Assembly: GCF_013343235.1 (NCBI RefSeq)
Contig: NZ_CP040094.1
Span: forward strand, 6,505,001-6,569,000
DNA: 64,000 bases
Origin: Nostoc sp. TCL240-02
GTDB lineage: Bacteria; Cyanobacteriota; Cyanobacteriia; Cyanobacteriales; Nostocaceae
Direction of reading: 5' to 3'
This document shows positions 8,333-17,018 of the stretch, in pieces (the first letter of the stretch is position 1; the number at the start of each line of letters is the position of its first letter). Under the pieces are notes generated by a model. The model made no database searches, was not told the origin of the DNA, and saw nothing but the letters and a program-made list of their open reading frames with translations. Made by a program: the position numbers and the translations under genes.

Positions 8333-9376
8333 ATGATTTTTTCGACCACCACCTTGAATCGTGTCGTTGCTACTTCATTGGTGACAACTTCTGTTGCACT
8401 TAGTCCATTTTTTGGTGCGATCGCACAAGCTGAAACTCTCAATGGTGCAGGAGCAACTTTTCCGGCTCCGCTTTACGAACGGTATGCTCGTGAAGTGAAG
8501 AAGAAATATCCAGACTTAAAAATTAACTACCAAGCAATTGGTAGTGGTGGCGGTATTCGTCAAGTCACCGCTGGAACCGTTGACTTTGGTGGTAGTGATG
8601 CTGCAATGAAAGATGATGAAATTGCTAAAGTTAAGAACGGTGTAATCTTAGTACCCACAGCAGGTGGTGCCGTTTCTGTTGTTTATAATCTTCCAGGTGT
8701 TAACGATCTCAAGTTGTCCCGCAAGATACTACCAGAAATTTTCTCAGGTCAAATTACCAAATGGGATGATGCAAAAATTAAAGCTGATAATCCCGGTGTC
8801 AATCTACCAAGTCAAGCAATTAAATTTGTTGTTCGCGCTGATGGTAGCGGTACAACTTTCATTTTCACTAACCACTTAAGTGCTACCAGCGGTTATTTTA
8901 AAGGTAGAGTTGGAGCTAACACTGCTCCAAAATGGAATCTGCCAAACGTCCTCAAAGGCAAAGGCAATCCAGGTGTAGCTGCTATAGTAGCTCGTACTCC
9001 TGGTTCTATTGGTTATGTAGAATATGCCTACGCCGTCAAAAACAATCTGAAATCAGCACTAGTACAAAATAAGAAAGGAGAATTTGTTGCTCCTTCTTTA
9101 GAATCTGCAAATGCAGCTTTGTCAACTGTAACTTTTCCAGACAATTACCGCGTTTTTGTAGGAGAGCCAGCACAAGGTTATCCGATAGTTGGTCTGACTT
9201 GGATGATGGTTTACAAACAGTATGCTAATGCTGCTAAAGCTGATGCAATAAAGAAATGGATTAATTGGGTATTGAAGGACGGTCAACAGTATAACGATGA
9301 CCTCAACTACACCAAAATTCCATCTGATGTAGCAAATCGGGTGCTTCAAACAGTGAATAGCTCTGTCAAACCTTAA
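8333..9376 (+). CDS. pstS: Phosphate ABC transporter, periplasmic phosphate-binding protein
   Basis: A 347-residue secreted protein. The first 33 residues form a signal peptide ending in AIAQA before ETLNGAGATFPAPLYERY, the standard N-terminus of mature PstS. Phosphate-contacting elements are present: GSGGGIRQV, FGGSDA and RADGSGTT. The protein captures phosphate outside the inner membrane and delivers it to PstCA. It is the first gene of the pst cluster. A 177-bp gap with a hairpin (9408-9433) separates it from pstC, which is consistent with higher expression of the binding protein than of the membrane parts. Confidence 0.95.
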   Translation: MIFSTTTLNRVVATSLVTTSVALSPFFGAIAQAETLNGAGATFPAPLYERYAREVKKKYPDLKINYQAIGSGGGIRQVTAGTVDFGGSDAAMKDDEIAKVKNGVILVPTAGGAVSVVYNLPGVNDLKLSRKILPEIFSGQITKWDDAKIKADNPGVNLPSQAIKFVVRADGSGTTFIFTNHLSATSGYFKGRVGANTAPKWNLPNVLKGKGNPGVAAIVARTPGSIGYVEYAYAVKNNLKSALVQNKKGEFVAPSLESANAALSTVTFPDNYRVFVGEPAQGYPIVGLTWMMVYKQYANAAKADAIKKWINWVLKDGQQYNDDLNYTKIPSDVANRVLQTVNSSVKP

Positions 9377-9407
9377 TTTGCAATTTTTAGGACTTACGTA
9401 GAAAATA

Positions 9408-9433
9408 TCCCCCAACCAACTTAAAAAGGGGGA
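9408..9433. repeat. Hairpin between pstS and pstC
   Basis: TCCCCC and GGGGGA form a 6-bp stem around a 14-base AT-rich loop, followed by TTTT. A second copy of related sequence lies at 9444-9470. Preceded by AGGACTTACGTA, a motif common at ends of Nostoc miniature repeats. It may act as a partial terminator or mRNA-stabilising hairpin. Confidence 0.5.
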
Positions 9434-9553
9434 TTTTAAGATTCTCCCTTAAAAAGAGGAAATAGGGGGATTATCTTACTAATTTCTTCTCCTACTAGAG
9501 TAAGTTAATAACTCATTATAGTAGTAATCAAAAATCTATTTTATTGATTTGTA

Positions 9554-10531
9554 ATGGCAAATTCATCAGATGATTCAAATCTCGGCGATGAAAGTTTCAA
9601 TTTAACAGGTGTCAGTGGTGCAAATTTCTGGTTTGACCAAGGTTTTACACGGCTAGTATACTTTTTTGCTGTGATTACTGTTGCAGTACTATTTTTGATG
9701 AGTTGGGTAATTTTCTCAGAAGCTCTACCAGCCATCAAGCAGTTTGGACTGGGGTTTTTGTGGGGAAAAGATTGGGATACAGGTAATCAGATTTTTGGTG
9801 CATTACCCTATATTTATGGAACTCTGGTAAGTAGTGCGATCGCTATTTTATTTGCTGTCCCGGTGGGAATGGCAGTAGCCTTAGTCACGAGTGAAAATTT
9901 CTTACCTACATCGCTGCGAACTATCGTAGCATTTGTTGTGGAATTAATTGCAGCAATTCCCAGTGTAATTATTGGTCTATGGGCGATTTTTGTCTTTATT
10001 CCAGTTTTAGAACCTCTACAAAAGTGGCTAGCCAATACTTTTAAATGGATACCACTGTTTAATACAGAAGATCCTTCTGGGACTAATATGTTGACTGCTG
10101 GAGTTATTCTAGCCATCATGATTTTGCCCACAATGGCAGCAATTAGCCGTGATGTCTTAATGGCTATCCCTAAAGAATTACGTAGTGCATCTATGGCTTT
10201 GGGTGGCACTCGTTGGGAAACAATTTTTCGAGTCTTGCTACCATCGGGATTTTCTGGAATTGTGAGTGCAGCCATGCTTGCTTTAGGACGTGCTTTGGGT
10301 GAAACAATGGCTGTCACTATGTTGATTGGCAACTCTGCTCAAATCAGCGCTTCTTTACTCGATCCAGCTTATACAATTCCCTCTGTATTAGCTAATGAAT
10401 TTGCTGAAGCTGAACCGGGATTACATATAGGTGCTTTAAGCTATTTGGGATTGATTTTGTTTGGATTGACTCTAGCTGTAAATATTGGCGCTGTACTATT
10501 GGTGAAGTGGGTTGGTAGGAAAAATAAATGA
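9554..10531 (+). CDS. pstC: Phosphate ABC transporter permease PstC
   Basis: A 325-residue integral membrane protein. The N-terminal 35 residues are polar and cytoplasmic; about six transmembrane helices follow (first at about 36-58, FFAVITVAVLFLMSWVIF). The permease coupling loop appears as SMALGGTRWETIFRVLLPSG, the EAA-like motif that docks on PstB. GRALGETMAVTMLIGN is the typical PstC/PstA C-terminal signature. It pairs with PstA to form the phosphate channel. A 53-bp gap leads to pstA. Confidence 0.95.
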   Translation: MANSSDDSNLGDESFNLTGVSGANFWFDQGFTRLVYFFAVITVAVLFLMSWVIFSEALPAIKQFGLGFLWGKDWDTGNQIFGALPYIYGTLVSSAIAILFAVPVGMAVALVTSENFLPTSLRTIVAFVVELIAAIPSVIIGLWAIFVFIPVLEPLQKWLANTFKWIPLFNTEDPSGTNMLTAGVILAIMILPTMAAISRDVLMAIPKELRSASMALGGTRWETIFRVLLPSGFSGIVSAAMLALGRALGETMAVTMLIGNSAQISASLLDPAYTIPSVLANEFAEAEPGLHIGALSYLGLILFGLTLAVNIGAVLLVKWVGRKNK

Positions 10532-10584
10532 TACTTTCTTAATCAATGTAGCAAGACATTTATCCATCAAAATTTGTAAAACTT

Positions 10585-11466
10585 ATGAGTGGTTACATCC
10601 AGTCAGAAACGGATGAATCTTTGGTGACAGAATTATGCAGTCCTCTGCCAACAGAGCGAGTAATATTTACATACGCAATGAATGCGATCGCTTTTGGTTT
10701 TACAGGTCTAGCACTCATTCCTTTATTATCAATTTTGTGGGAAATTTTCATCCGGGGAATATCTGGACTCAAATCTGAAATGTTTGTCAAAGCAGTGATT
10801 GATAATGGCTTTGGCAATGCCATCCTGGGAACCATAATTATGGTGATAATTGGTTCTATTTTAAGCATTCCCACAGGGATTATGACAGGAATTTTCTTAG
10901 CAGAATTTGGACAAAGCAACACAATTGCTAGTCTTGTTCGTTTTATCACCAGCATTCTTACAGGCGTGCCTTCAATCGTTGTAGGTGTATTCGCTTATGG
11001 CGTGATAGTTTTAGTAACTAAAGGATTTAGTGCGATCGCAGGTGGTTTTGCTTTAGCCGTAATTATGCTACCTGTGATTATACTGACAACAGAAGAATCC
11101 TTAAAACTGATTCCCACATCTCAACGCCTCGCCTCTGCTGCTTTAGGTGGAACTCGCTTCCAAACTACTTTTCGCATTGTTGTCACTACTGCAATCCCCG
11201 GAATTACTACAGGCATTTTATTAGCTGTAGCCCGTGCTGCTGGTGAAACAGCACCCTTAATTTTTACTGCTTTATTTAGTCTAGATTGGTCAGAAGGATT
11301 GTTAAGTCCAACAGCTTCTTTACCAGTATTGATTTTTAACCTCTACAACGATCCCGACCCAGAAAAAAGCCAATTGGTATGGACTACTTCTATAGTTTTA
11401 CTCGGCTTAATTTTATGTGTCAGCATTATTTCTCGCTTAGTTATTAGACAGAGAAGAATAAAATGA
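10585..11466 (+). CDS. pstA: Phosphate ABC transporter permease PstA
   Basis: A 293-residue permease with about six transmembrane helices. The coupling motif is SAALGGTRFQTTFRIVVTTA, and ARAAGETAPLIFTALF is the family signature that includes the conserved Arg and Glu. It forms the heterodimeric channel with PstC. The first 30 residues are hydrophilic. Downstream, 154 bp containing an inverted repeat (11474-11587) precede pstB. Confidence 0.95.
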   Translation: MSGYIQSETDESLVTELCSPLPTERVIFTYAMNAIAFGFTGLALIPLLSILWEIFIRGISGLKSEMFVKAVIDNGFGNAILGTIIMVIIGSILSIPTGIMTGIFLAEFGQSNTIASLVRFITSILTGVPSIVVGVFAYGVIVLVTKGFSAIAGGFALAVIMLPVIILTTEESLKLIPTSQRLASAALGGTRFQTTFRIVVTTAIPGITTGILLAVARAAGETAPLIFTALFSLDWSEGLLSPTASLPVLIFNLYNDPDPEKSQLVWTTSIVLLGLILCVSIISRLVIRQRRIK

Positions 11467-11473
11467 GCAGAAT

Positions 11474-11587
11474 ACAGAATTCAGAAGTCAGAGGTAAGAA
11501 TTAAGTAGTAGATGATTCAGATTTGCTACTAATTTAAGACTATTACTAGTATATAATTTCATCTTAATCCTGACTCATGAATTCTGT
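11474..11587. repeat. Inverted-repeat element between pstA and pstB1
   Basis: ACAGAATTCAGAAGTCA (11474-11490) is inverted at 11571-11587, matching at 15 of 17 positions, around an 80-bp AT-rich centre. The same arm family (GAATTCAGGAGTCAG) occurs at 21519-21702 and, in part, at 18957-18982, so this is a dispersed palindromic element. Confidence 0.65.
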
Positions 11588-11620
11588 TTTTATAATTTTT
11601 ATTTAGCACCTTAATCAAGC

Positions 11621-12400
11621 ATGAGTAACCTAATTCCAGCTATCAAAGTTAAAAATATCAGCTTTTACTATGGCACAACAAAAGCAATTGAAAAGGTATC
11701 AATAGATATTTATCAAAAACAAGTAACCGCAATTATTGGCCCTAGTGGTTGTGGTAAATCTACCTTCATCAAAATTCTTAATCGCATTAGCGAATTAGAA
11801 GGGCCTGTGAAAGTTGAAGGACATGTAGAATTTTTTGGTCAGAATATTTACGATCCTCGTGTCAACATCAACCGATTACGCCGCCAAATTGGTATGGTGT
11901 TTCAAAAACCGAATCCTTTTCCGATAAGCATTTACGAAAATGTTGCCTACGGTATGAGAATAGCAGGTAGAAATTCAAAATTAGAATTAGATGAAATTGT
12001 TGAATCTGCCCTTAAGAGCGCTGCTCTTTGGGATGAAGTAAAAGATAAGCTCGATAAATCAGCTTTAGGGCTTTCTGGTGGTCAGCAACAAAGATTATGT
12101 ATTGCCCGCGCTTTAGCAGTCAAGCCGAAAGTTCTGCTGATGGATGAGCCTTGCTCCGCTCTTGACCCCATTGCCACCATGAAAGTTGAGGAACTCCTTC
12201 ATAGCTTACAGTCTGAGTTGACAATTGCGATCGTTACCCATAATATGCAGCAAGCCGCCCGCGTTTCTGATTTTACGGCTTTCTTTAGCACCGACGAAAC
12301 TCGCATTGGTCAAATGGTTGAATTTGGCGCTACAGAGCAAATCTTTAACAATCCACTAGACCCTCGTACCCTCGACTACATTTCAGGGCGTTTCGGTTAA
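11621..12400 (+). CDS. pstB: Phosphate ABC transporter ATP-binding protein PstB (copy 1)
   Basis: A 259-residue ABC ATPase that powers PstCA. Motifs in order: Walker [11 protein letters not shown]-loop [10 protein letters not shown] with Gln95, signature LSGGQQQR, Walker B VLLMDEP with SALDP as D-loop, and switch His in IVTHNMQQA. All are intact. Length is normal. The gene follows pstA in the same direction. A second, diverged pstB lies 1.5 kb downstream beyond an insertion sequence. Confidence 0.95.
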   Translation: MSNLIPAIKVKNISFYYGTTKAIEKVSIDIYQKQVTAIIGPSGCGKSTFIKILNRISELEGPVKVEGHVEFFGQNIYDPRVNINRLRRQIGMVFQKPNPFPISIYENVAYGMRIAGRNSKLELDEIVESALKSAALWDEVKDKLDKSALGLSGGQQQRLCIARALAVKPKVLLMDEPCSALDPIATMKVEELLHSLQSELTIAIVTHNMQQAARVSDFTAFFSTDETRIGQMVEFGATEQIFNNPLDPRTLDYISGRFG

Positions 12401-12597
12401 GGTATGTTCTAGCGTGACTTATTAATTTTTGTCGAACTATCTCGCGCTAGAAGATACTCATAAAATGTAGTTTAAAAAAGTTACTAATTTATCTTGATAA
12501 ACAAACTAACTCCTCACTATCCATCAAGGGTATGTGATATTGAGATAGAACTCATATTTGATTGCGTGAAAAAACTCTGTACAACTCAAAAATCTTT

Positions 12598-12680
12598 CTT
12601 TCCTATTGCCTCTTGCCTGCCGACACAAGTAAGTATGGCTACGCCACGCTGCGCGAACAAAAATCAAAGCGGATTTCTAT
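12598..12680. repeat. Dispersed repeat, copy 2 (partner at 2011-2106)
   Basis: Contains TTCCTATTGCCTCTTGCC, AAGTATGGCTACGCCACGCT and CGAACAAAAATCAAAGCGG in the same order as the copy near 2.0 kb. The IS5-type element is inserted exactly at its right edge, after TTTCTAT. Confidence 0.7.
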
Positions 12681-13617
12681 AGAACCCATTTGACATCTTT
12701 TACTGTATTGAAGTAGAGTGACGGCAAAAGACATATCCAGCAGCCATGCCGTACTCTAGCAGCCTAACAGACGAAGAATGGGAAATTCTCGAACCCCTAC
12801 TGCCGACTATATTGCCTGCTAAGAAACAGACTAGACCCGCCAACTGGACAAAAAGAGAACTCTTAGATGGCATCTTCTATCAACTAAAGAATGGCTGCAA
12901 TTGGGAAGACTTACCCAAGGACTTGCCCCCCTACTCGACTGTATATTGGCATTACAAGCAGTGGCGGGCCAAAGGAGTGATAGAAGAATTGATGAGAGTT
13001 TTACATGGACGAGTGCGTGAACAGGTAAAAAAAAAGCTAAGTGGACGACGCTGATAATTATCGACTCTCAAGCGGTGAAAAACACCTGTAATGCGAGTAT
13101 TACATCGAAAGGGTATTGTTTCTACTTTCTCGACAAATGGCATTAAAAGACATCTAGCCGTTGATACCCTGGGGTTTCCCTTCTTTACTCATTGCACTAA
13201 AGCAAATGTATCTGATGATAGGGGTTTGATTGAGATGTTGACTAAAAACATTGATTATTTCCAGTCAAAACCCGTCAATATTCCCAAAATCACCATTCTG
13301 CTAGACCACGGTTATCACCCTGAGTATTTGAGGGAGGAGCTAGAAAAAGTTTATCCCCAAATGATGACGAAAATCAGGTTTGAACTTTCGGCAAAACCAT
13401 CAAAACAACAAAACAAAGAATTAGGGAAATCTGGGTTTGTTCCGGTTGCCGCGAGGTGGGTAATTGAACGGTCAAATGCTTGGATTGAGAGATGCAAAAT
13501 TCTCGTTAAGAACTTTGAGAGAACTCTAGATAATGCAACTGCCAAGGTTAATCTTTGTTTCATTCGGCTAATGCTTCAGAGGCTTGCAGCCTCTTCTTAG
13601 ATGTCAAATGGGTTCTA
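12681..13617 (+). mobile_element. IS5-type insertion sequence
   Basis: Terminal inverted repeats AGAACCCATTTGACATCT at the left (12681-12698, last base T) and its complement at the right end (ending GGGTTCT at 13617) bound about 937 bp. The match covers at least 17 bases and continues into flanking TAT/ATA, so a short TA-containing target duplication is likely. The element separates the two pstB genes and carries one frameshifted transposase. Confidence 0.85.
12746..13600 (+). pseudogene. IS5-family transposase with two compensating frameshifts
   Basis: The N-terminal part (12746-13051) reads SLTDEEWEILEPLLP and then NGCNWEDLPKDLPPYSTVY, the DUF4096-type N-terminus of IS5 transposases. At a run of nine A (13027-13035) the coding frame moves by -1: the next block TLIIIDSQAVKNTCNAS, with the first catalytic Asp, lies in the -1 frame. 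It hits TAA soon afterwards. Near 13128 the frame returns to the original one (TNGIKRHLAVDTLG through RWVIERSNAWIERCK to the end). A -1 slip on A9 could be programmed, but the second shift needs an extra base, so as written the gene gives no full-length product. Confidence 0.8.
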
Positions 13618-13893
13618 TATAGCTATTTTAAATCGAACAAGACCAAATCCTTTCTCATAACAAAGGATGATACGTCAATTAAAGGGGAAAAGATAAGTAT
13701 AAAAAGTCTATAAAAGATAATTTTTGGAACACAGTCTTAATACGAATATCTGATAACAGTTTATCTGCTGGATGACTACAGCATAATTACGTAATTTCCA
13801 TGTATATCTCCTTTTAGGAGTAACATAGTGAAACAGCTGTGCTGATTTGTACTGTTTTACTTAGTTAAGTTTTGTTTTACACGTTTTGGCAAT

Positions 13894-14673
13894 ATGAGTA
13901 AACTAATTCCAGCCATCAGAGTCAAAAACTTCAGCTTCTCTTACGAGACTCAAAAGATAGTTGAAGGCGTGTCAATGAATATTTACCAAAACCAAATCAC
14001 GGCAATTATTGGTTCTAGTGGTTGTGGCAAGTCTACTTTTATTAAATCGTTAAATCGCATGAGTGAATTAGAAGGAGAAGTCAAGGTTGAAGGAAAAGTA
14101 GAATTTTTTGGACAGAGTATTTATGAGCGTCGGGTCAATATAAATCGATTACGTCGCCAAGTTAGTATGGTTTTTCCCAAGCCAAATCTTTTTCCTATGA
14201 GTGTTTACGATAATGTTGCTTATGGAGTGAAATTGATTGGATGGCATCCGAAAGTAGAATTAGATGGGATTGTAGAATCTGCCATCAAAGCTGCCGAACT
14301 TTGGGATGAAGTGAAGAATAAGTTGCACAAGTCTGCTTTAGAACTTTCTGGTGGTCAACAACAAAGATTATGTATTGCTCGGGCTTTAGCAGTAAAACCA
14401 AATGTTTTGTTGATGGATGAGCCTTGTTCAGGTCTTGATCCTGCTGGTAGCATGAAAATTGAGCATTTGATCCATAACTTGCGCTCTGAGTTAACAATTG
14501 TGATTGTTACTCACAATATGCATCAAGTTACTCGCCTATCTGATTTTACGGCTTTCTTTCATAGTAATGAAAATCGTATTACTCAAATGGTTGAATTTGG
14601 TACTACACATAAAATTTTTACTAACCCCGTAGATTCTCGCACCCGTGACTATGTTTTCGCCCGCGTTAATTAA
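13894..14673 (+). CDS. pstB: Second phosphate ABC transporter ATP-binding protein (PstB paralogue)
   Basis: A 259-residue ABC ATPase collinear with the first PstB, clearly a duplicate. Walker A GSSGCGKST, signature LSGGQQQR, Walker [14 protein letters not shown] and the switch-His region IVTHNMHQV are intact. The Q-loop differs: MVFPKPNLFP has Pro95 where copy 1 has Gln95. Whether the two form a heterodimer or serve alternative conditions cannot be read from sequence. A 276-bp spacer separates it from the IS, so co-transcription with pstSCAB is probably interrupted unless the spacer holds its own promoter. Confidence 0.9.
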   Translation: MSKLIPAIRVKNFSFSYETQKIVEGVSMNIYQNQITAIIGSSGCGKSTFIKSLNRMSELEGEVKVEGKVEFFGQSIYERRVNINRLRRQVSMVFPKPNLFPMSVYDNVAYGVKLIGWHPKVELDGIVESAIKAAELWDEVKNKLHKSALELSGGQQQRLCIARALAVKPNVLLMDEPCSGLDPAGSMKIEHLIHNLRSELTIVIVTHNMHQVTRLSDFTAFFHSNENRITQMVEFGTTHKIFTNPVDSRTRDYVFARVN

Positions 14674-14857
14674 AGCGTTTCTTAAAATCTAACTATTCAT
14701 AGGGCTATGACATAGTGTAGGCGGAAATTAAAGTTGAATTTAATTTCTGCTTACTTTGAGTTCTTCTTGTGTTGGGCAATGCAGACTGATATTGACAGTA
14801 TTTTTTTATACTATATACTTAAAGAAAACTATCTGCCTAGACCACCTGAATCATAAG

Positions 14858-16126
14858 ATGAAATGTCCTCTGTGCGAATCTACTTCATATTATAAAAATG
14901 GTCGTAGCAATGACCAGCAGAATTACCTCTGCAAAAATTGTGGTAAACAATTCTTTGAGCCTGCATTACCTTGTTCCCTGGAAATGGACTTGCTTGCTAA
15001 CAGCAATGGACATACTAAAGTATCTATGGCTGATGCGTCGGAACTTTCTTTAGTAAAAAACCTGCTAGAAGAAAAAATAATAGAGCAAGGTCTTGGCTCT
15101 TTTAATTTTATATTAGCTGAAGAACTGCTGCAAACTATATTATCGCCTGATTGCTTAGAATCTGCTGTGCTCAGCCAATTGCTTTTAAGAATTCAGCAAG
15201 AAAATGAAATTAGACATAAGTTAGAAAAAGGAATCTCTCTTCTCCTTTTGGATGCAGAAAACTTAAAATTAGATATTAATTCAGAATTATTTTTAGCAAG
15301 TATTTGTAAATCTCCTCTTCAAGTTAAAATTGCATTTGCTAACTGGAAAAATCTCAATATTGGGAAGCAAGATATTGAACTATATAACCGTGGCTACCAA
15401 CTTGTCCATGTGCCTGAAGGTAAAAATAGTGCTGATGCAAAAATGATTGCATTCGGTGCTTCTATCTTACGCTCTTACCCAACAGTTAAAGAAATATTAG
15501 TCTGTTCTAGCGATGGAATTTTAAACCATCTTTGTAACGAACTCCAAAATCAAGGATTAATTGTCTATTGGGTACGTAGACAAGGGCAAAATTTGCATAT
15601 AGACAACCGGAATACTGGCAAAATAACTTATTATTCTTTGTCAATGGCAACAGAAGTTCCATCTTTTGAAAAAGTGATTGAGCCAATTCAAGATTTAATT
15701 AAAACTGAAGAGGAATCAATTAATGCTAAACTAAACAGCTTAATGGATGTTGCAACTTCATTTCAAGAAAGATGCGAGATAAATATTAAACATAATTTAA
15801 ATCACACAGAAAAAGATAACTCATTTGTTGAATCTATTAAAGACCAAGAAAAACAAGAAGATTTTACGGAAATTTCTAATCGAAAAATATTAGATAAATT
15901 ACTATTTAAAATTATTCAAGATATACATATAAATTCTCCCCAAACTAAATTGTCTGTGTCTAAGCTAGGTACAGAGCTACGGAAAATCACAGGAGAATCA
16001 CCCAATTCAATTATCAAAAAATTAAAGTTAGGTTCTAATTTTACTAAATATCTAGAATCATCTCCCACATTTACATTAAAAGCGAGTCGGAAGGAATACG
16101 AGGTAACAGCACTATTTTGTGAATAG
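14858..16126 (+). CDS. Zinc ribbon - NYN ribonuclease-like - LOTUS/OST-HTH-like protein
   Basis: A 422-residue protein starting at the ATG in TAAGATGAAATG; the open frame extends further upstream but without homology. Residues 3-28 form a zinc ribbon (Cys3-x2-Cys6, Cys25-x2-Cys28, with YYKNGRSNDQQNYLCKNCG) resembling the IS1 InsA N-terminus. Residues 60-125 are helical and unassigned. Residues 126-240 look like a NYN/PIN-fold nuclease: LLLLDAENL (Asp132, Asn135), KNSADAKM (Asp193) and CSSDGILNHL (Asp219), the usual acidic set. Residues 350-420 resemble a LOTUS/OST-HTH RNA-binding domain (LSVSKLGTELRKITGESP). The family is predicted to cut or process RNA. Substrate is unknown; the gene stands alone between pstB2 and an SDR. 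Confidence 0.75.
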   Translation: MKCPLCESTSYYKNGRSNDQQNYLCKNCGKQFFEPALPCSLEMDLLANSNGHTKVSMADASELSLVKNLLEEKIIEQGLGSFNFILAEELLQTILSPDCLESAVLSQLLLRIQQENEIRHKLEKGISLLLLDAENLKLDINSELFLASICKSPLQVKIAFANWKNLNIGKQDIELYNRGYQLVHVPEGKNSADAKMIAFGASILRSYPTVKEILVCSSDGILNHLCNELQNQGLIVYWVRRQGQNLHIDNRNTGKITYYSLSMATEVPSFEKVIEPIQDLIKTEEESINAKLNSLMDVATSFQERCEINIKHNLNHTEKDNSFVESIKDQEKQEDFTEISNRKILDKLLFKIIQDIHINSPQTKLSVSKLGTELRKITGESPNSIIKKLKLGSNFTKYLESSPTFTLKASRKEYEVTALFCE

Positions 16127-16207
16127 ATATTTTCTGGATGTTTACGTACAACCTGAGCCTGTAATTCAGTATTCTGTAAACAGATGTAAAGAAATATAAA
16201 TATTGCA

Positions 16208-16912
16208 ATGCAGGATAAAGTTGTCGTTATTGTCGGTGCTACTGGTGGTATTGGTTCAGCTTTAACCCATAAACTTGCGCCTACCGGAGTCCGGTTGGTA
16301 TTGGCTGCAAGGGATGCAGTTCGTTTAACAACACTAGCTACTGATTTACCAGGGGAAGTTTTGACTGTTCCCACTGATATTACTGACCCCCAACAAGTAG
16401 ATATTTTGATAGAAAAGACCATCGCTAAGTTTGGTCAAATCGATATTTTAGTGAATGCAGCCGGTGTAGGTATACTCAAGCCTTACAACAGCCTGGAACC
16501 TGCTGATTTAGACAAGATGCTAGATGTCAACTTAAAAGGCAGCTTTTATACCACTCAGGCGGCTGCTGAAGAGATGCAAAAGCGCAAGTCTGGTCACATC
16601 TGTAATGTCGTAGGAATTCTAGGTAAGCATTCGATGGGGATGGCAGCAGCTTATTCTGCTTCTAAATTTGGTGTTGTCGGTTTTAGCAAGTGCATGGCAG
16701 AGGAACTCAAGCGTTTTGGTATCAAGTTCACGCTATTCTACTTTGGTGGGGTAGATTCTCCTTTCTGGGATAATGTCAACCTAAAAGTAGATCGAAAAAA
16801 AATGCTCAGTCCTGAAACTGCTGCCAATGCTATTTTCTTTGCCCTTTCTGCTGAACCGCAAGCTGTGCCAATGGAAATTAATATTCAACCTGATAGTCAT
16901 TTGTTCTTTTAG
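16208..16912 (+). CDS. Short-chain dehydrogenase/reductase
   Basis: A 234-residue classical SDR. The cofactor motif is VGATGGIGSAL near residue 8, followed by the structural ILVNAAGVG, and the active site YSASKFG supplies Tyr and Lys. Length is typical for a cytoplasmic NAD(P)H-dependent oxidoreductase. Substrate unknown. It is followed at 107 bp by 4-hydroxyphenylpyruvate dioxygenase, on the same strand but not overlapping, so a pathway link is only possible. Confidence 0.88.
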   Translation: MQDKVVVIVGATGGIGSALTHKLAPTGVRLVLAARDAVRLTTLATDLPGEVLTVPTDITDPQQVDILIEKTIAKFGQIDILVNAAGVGILKPYNSLEPADLDKMLDVNLKGSFYTTQAAAEEMQKRKSGHICNVVGILGKHSMGMAAAYSASKFGVVGFSKCMAEELKRFGIKFTLFYFGGVDSPFWDNVNLKVDRKKMLSPETAANAIFFALSAEPQAVPMEINIQPDSHLFF

Positions 16913-17018
16913 AGTGGGAGTTCGCCTAAATAATTCCTGCTTAGGAAGGACATGAAAATCTAGCAAAAGAGGCAAAATTTACAGATATATAAGCTGTTAT
17001 GCTGGATTTTCAATATCT

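Noticed and set aside
9814..10332. Long antisense frame within pstC
   Set aside because: A shadow of the hydrophobic permease coding sequence; translation is low in information and has no ribosome site.
12746..13600. Functional transposase through a single programmed frameshift
   Set aside because: The -1 slip at the A-run leads to a stop codon; a second frame change without a slippery site is needed.
14756..14857. Longer N-terminus for the zinc ribbon/NYN protein
   Set aside because: The extra 34 residues are not protein-like for this family and the zinc ribbon starts right after ATG 14858.
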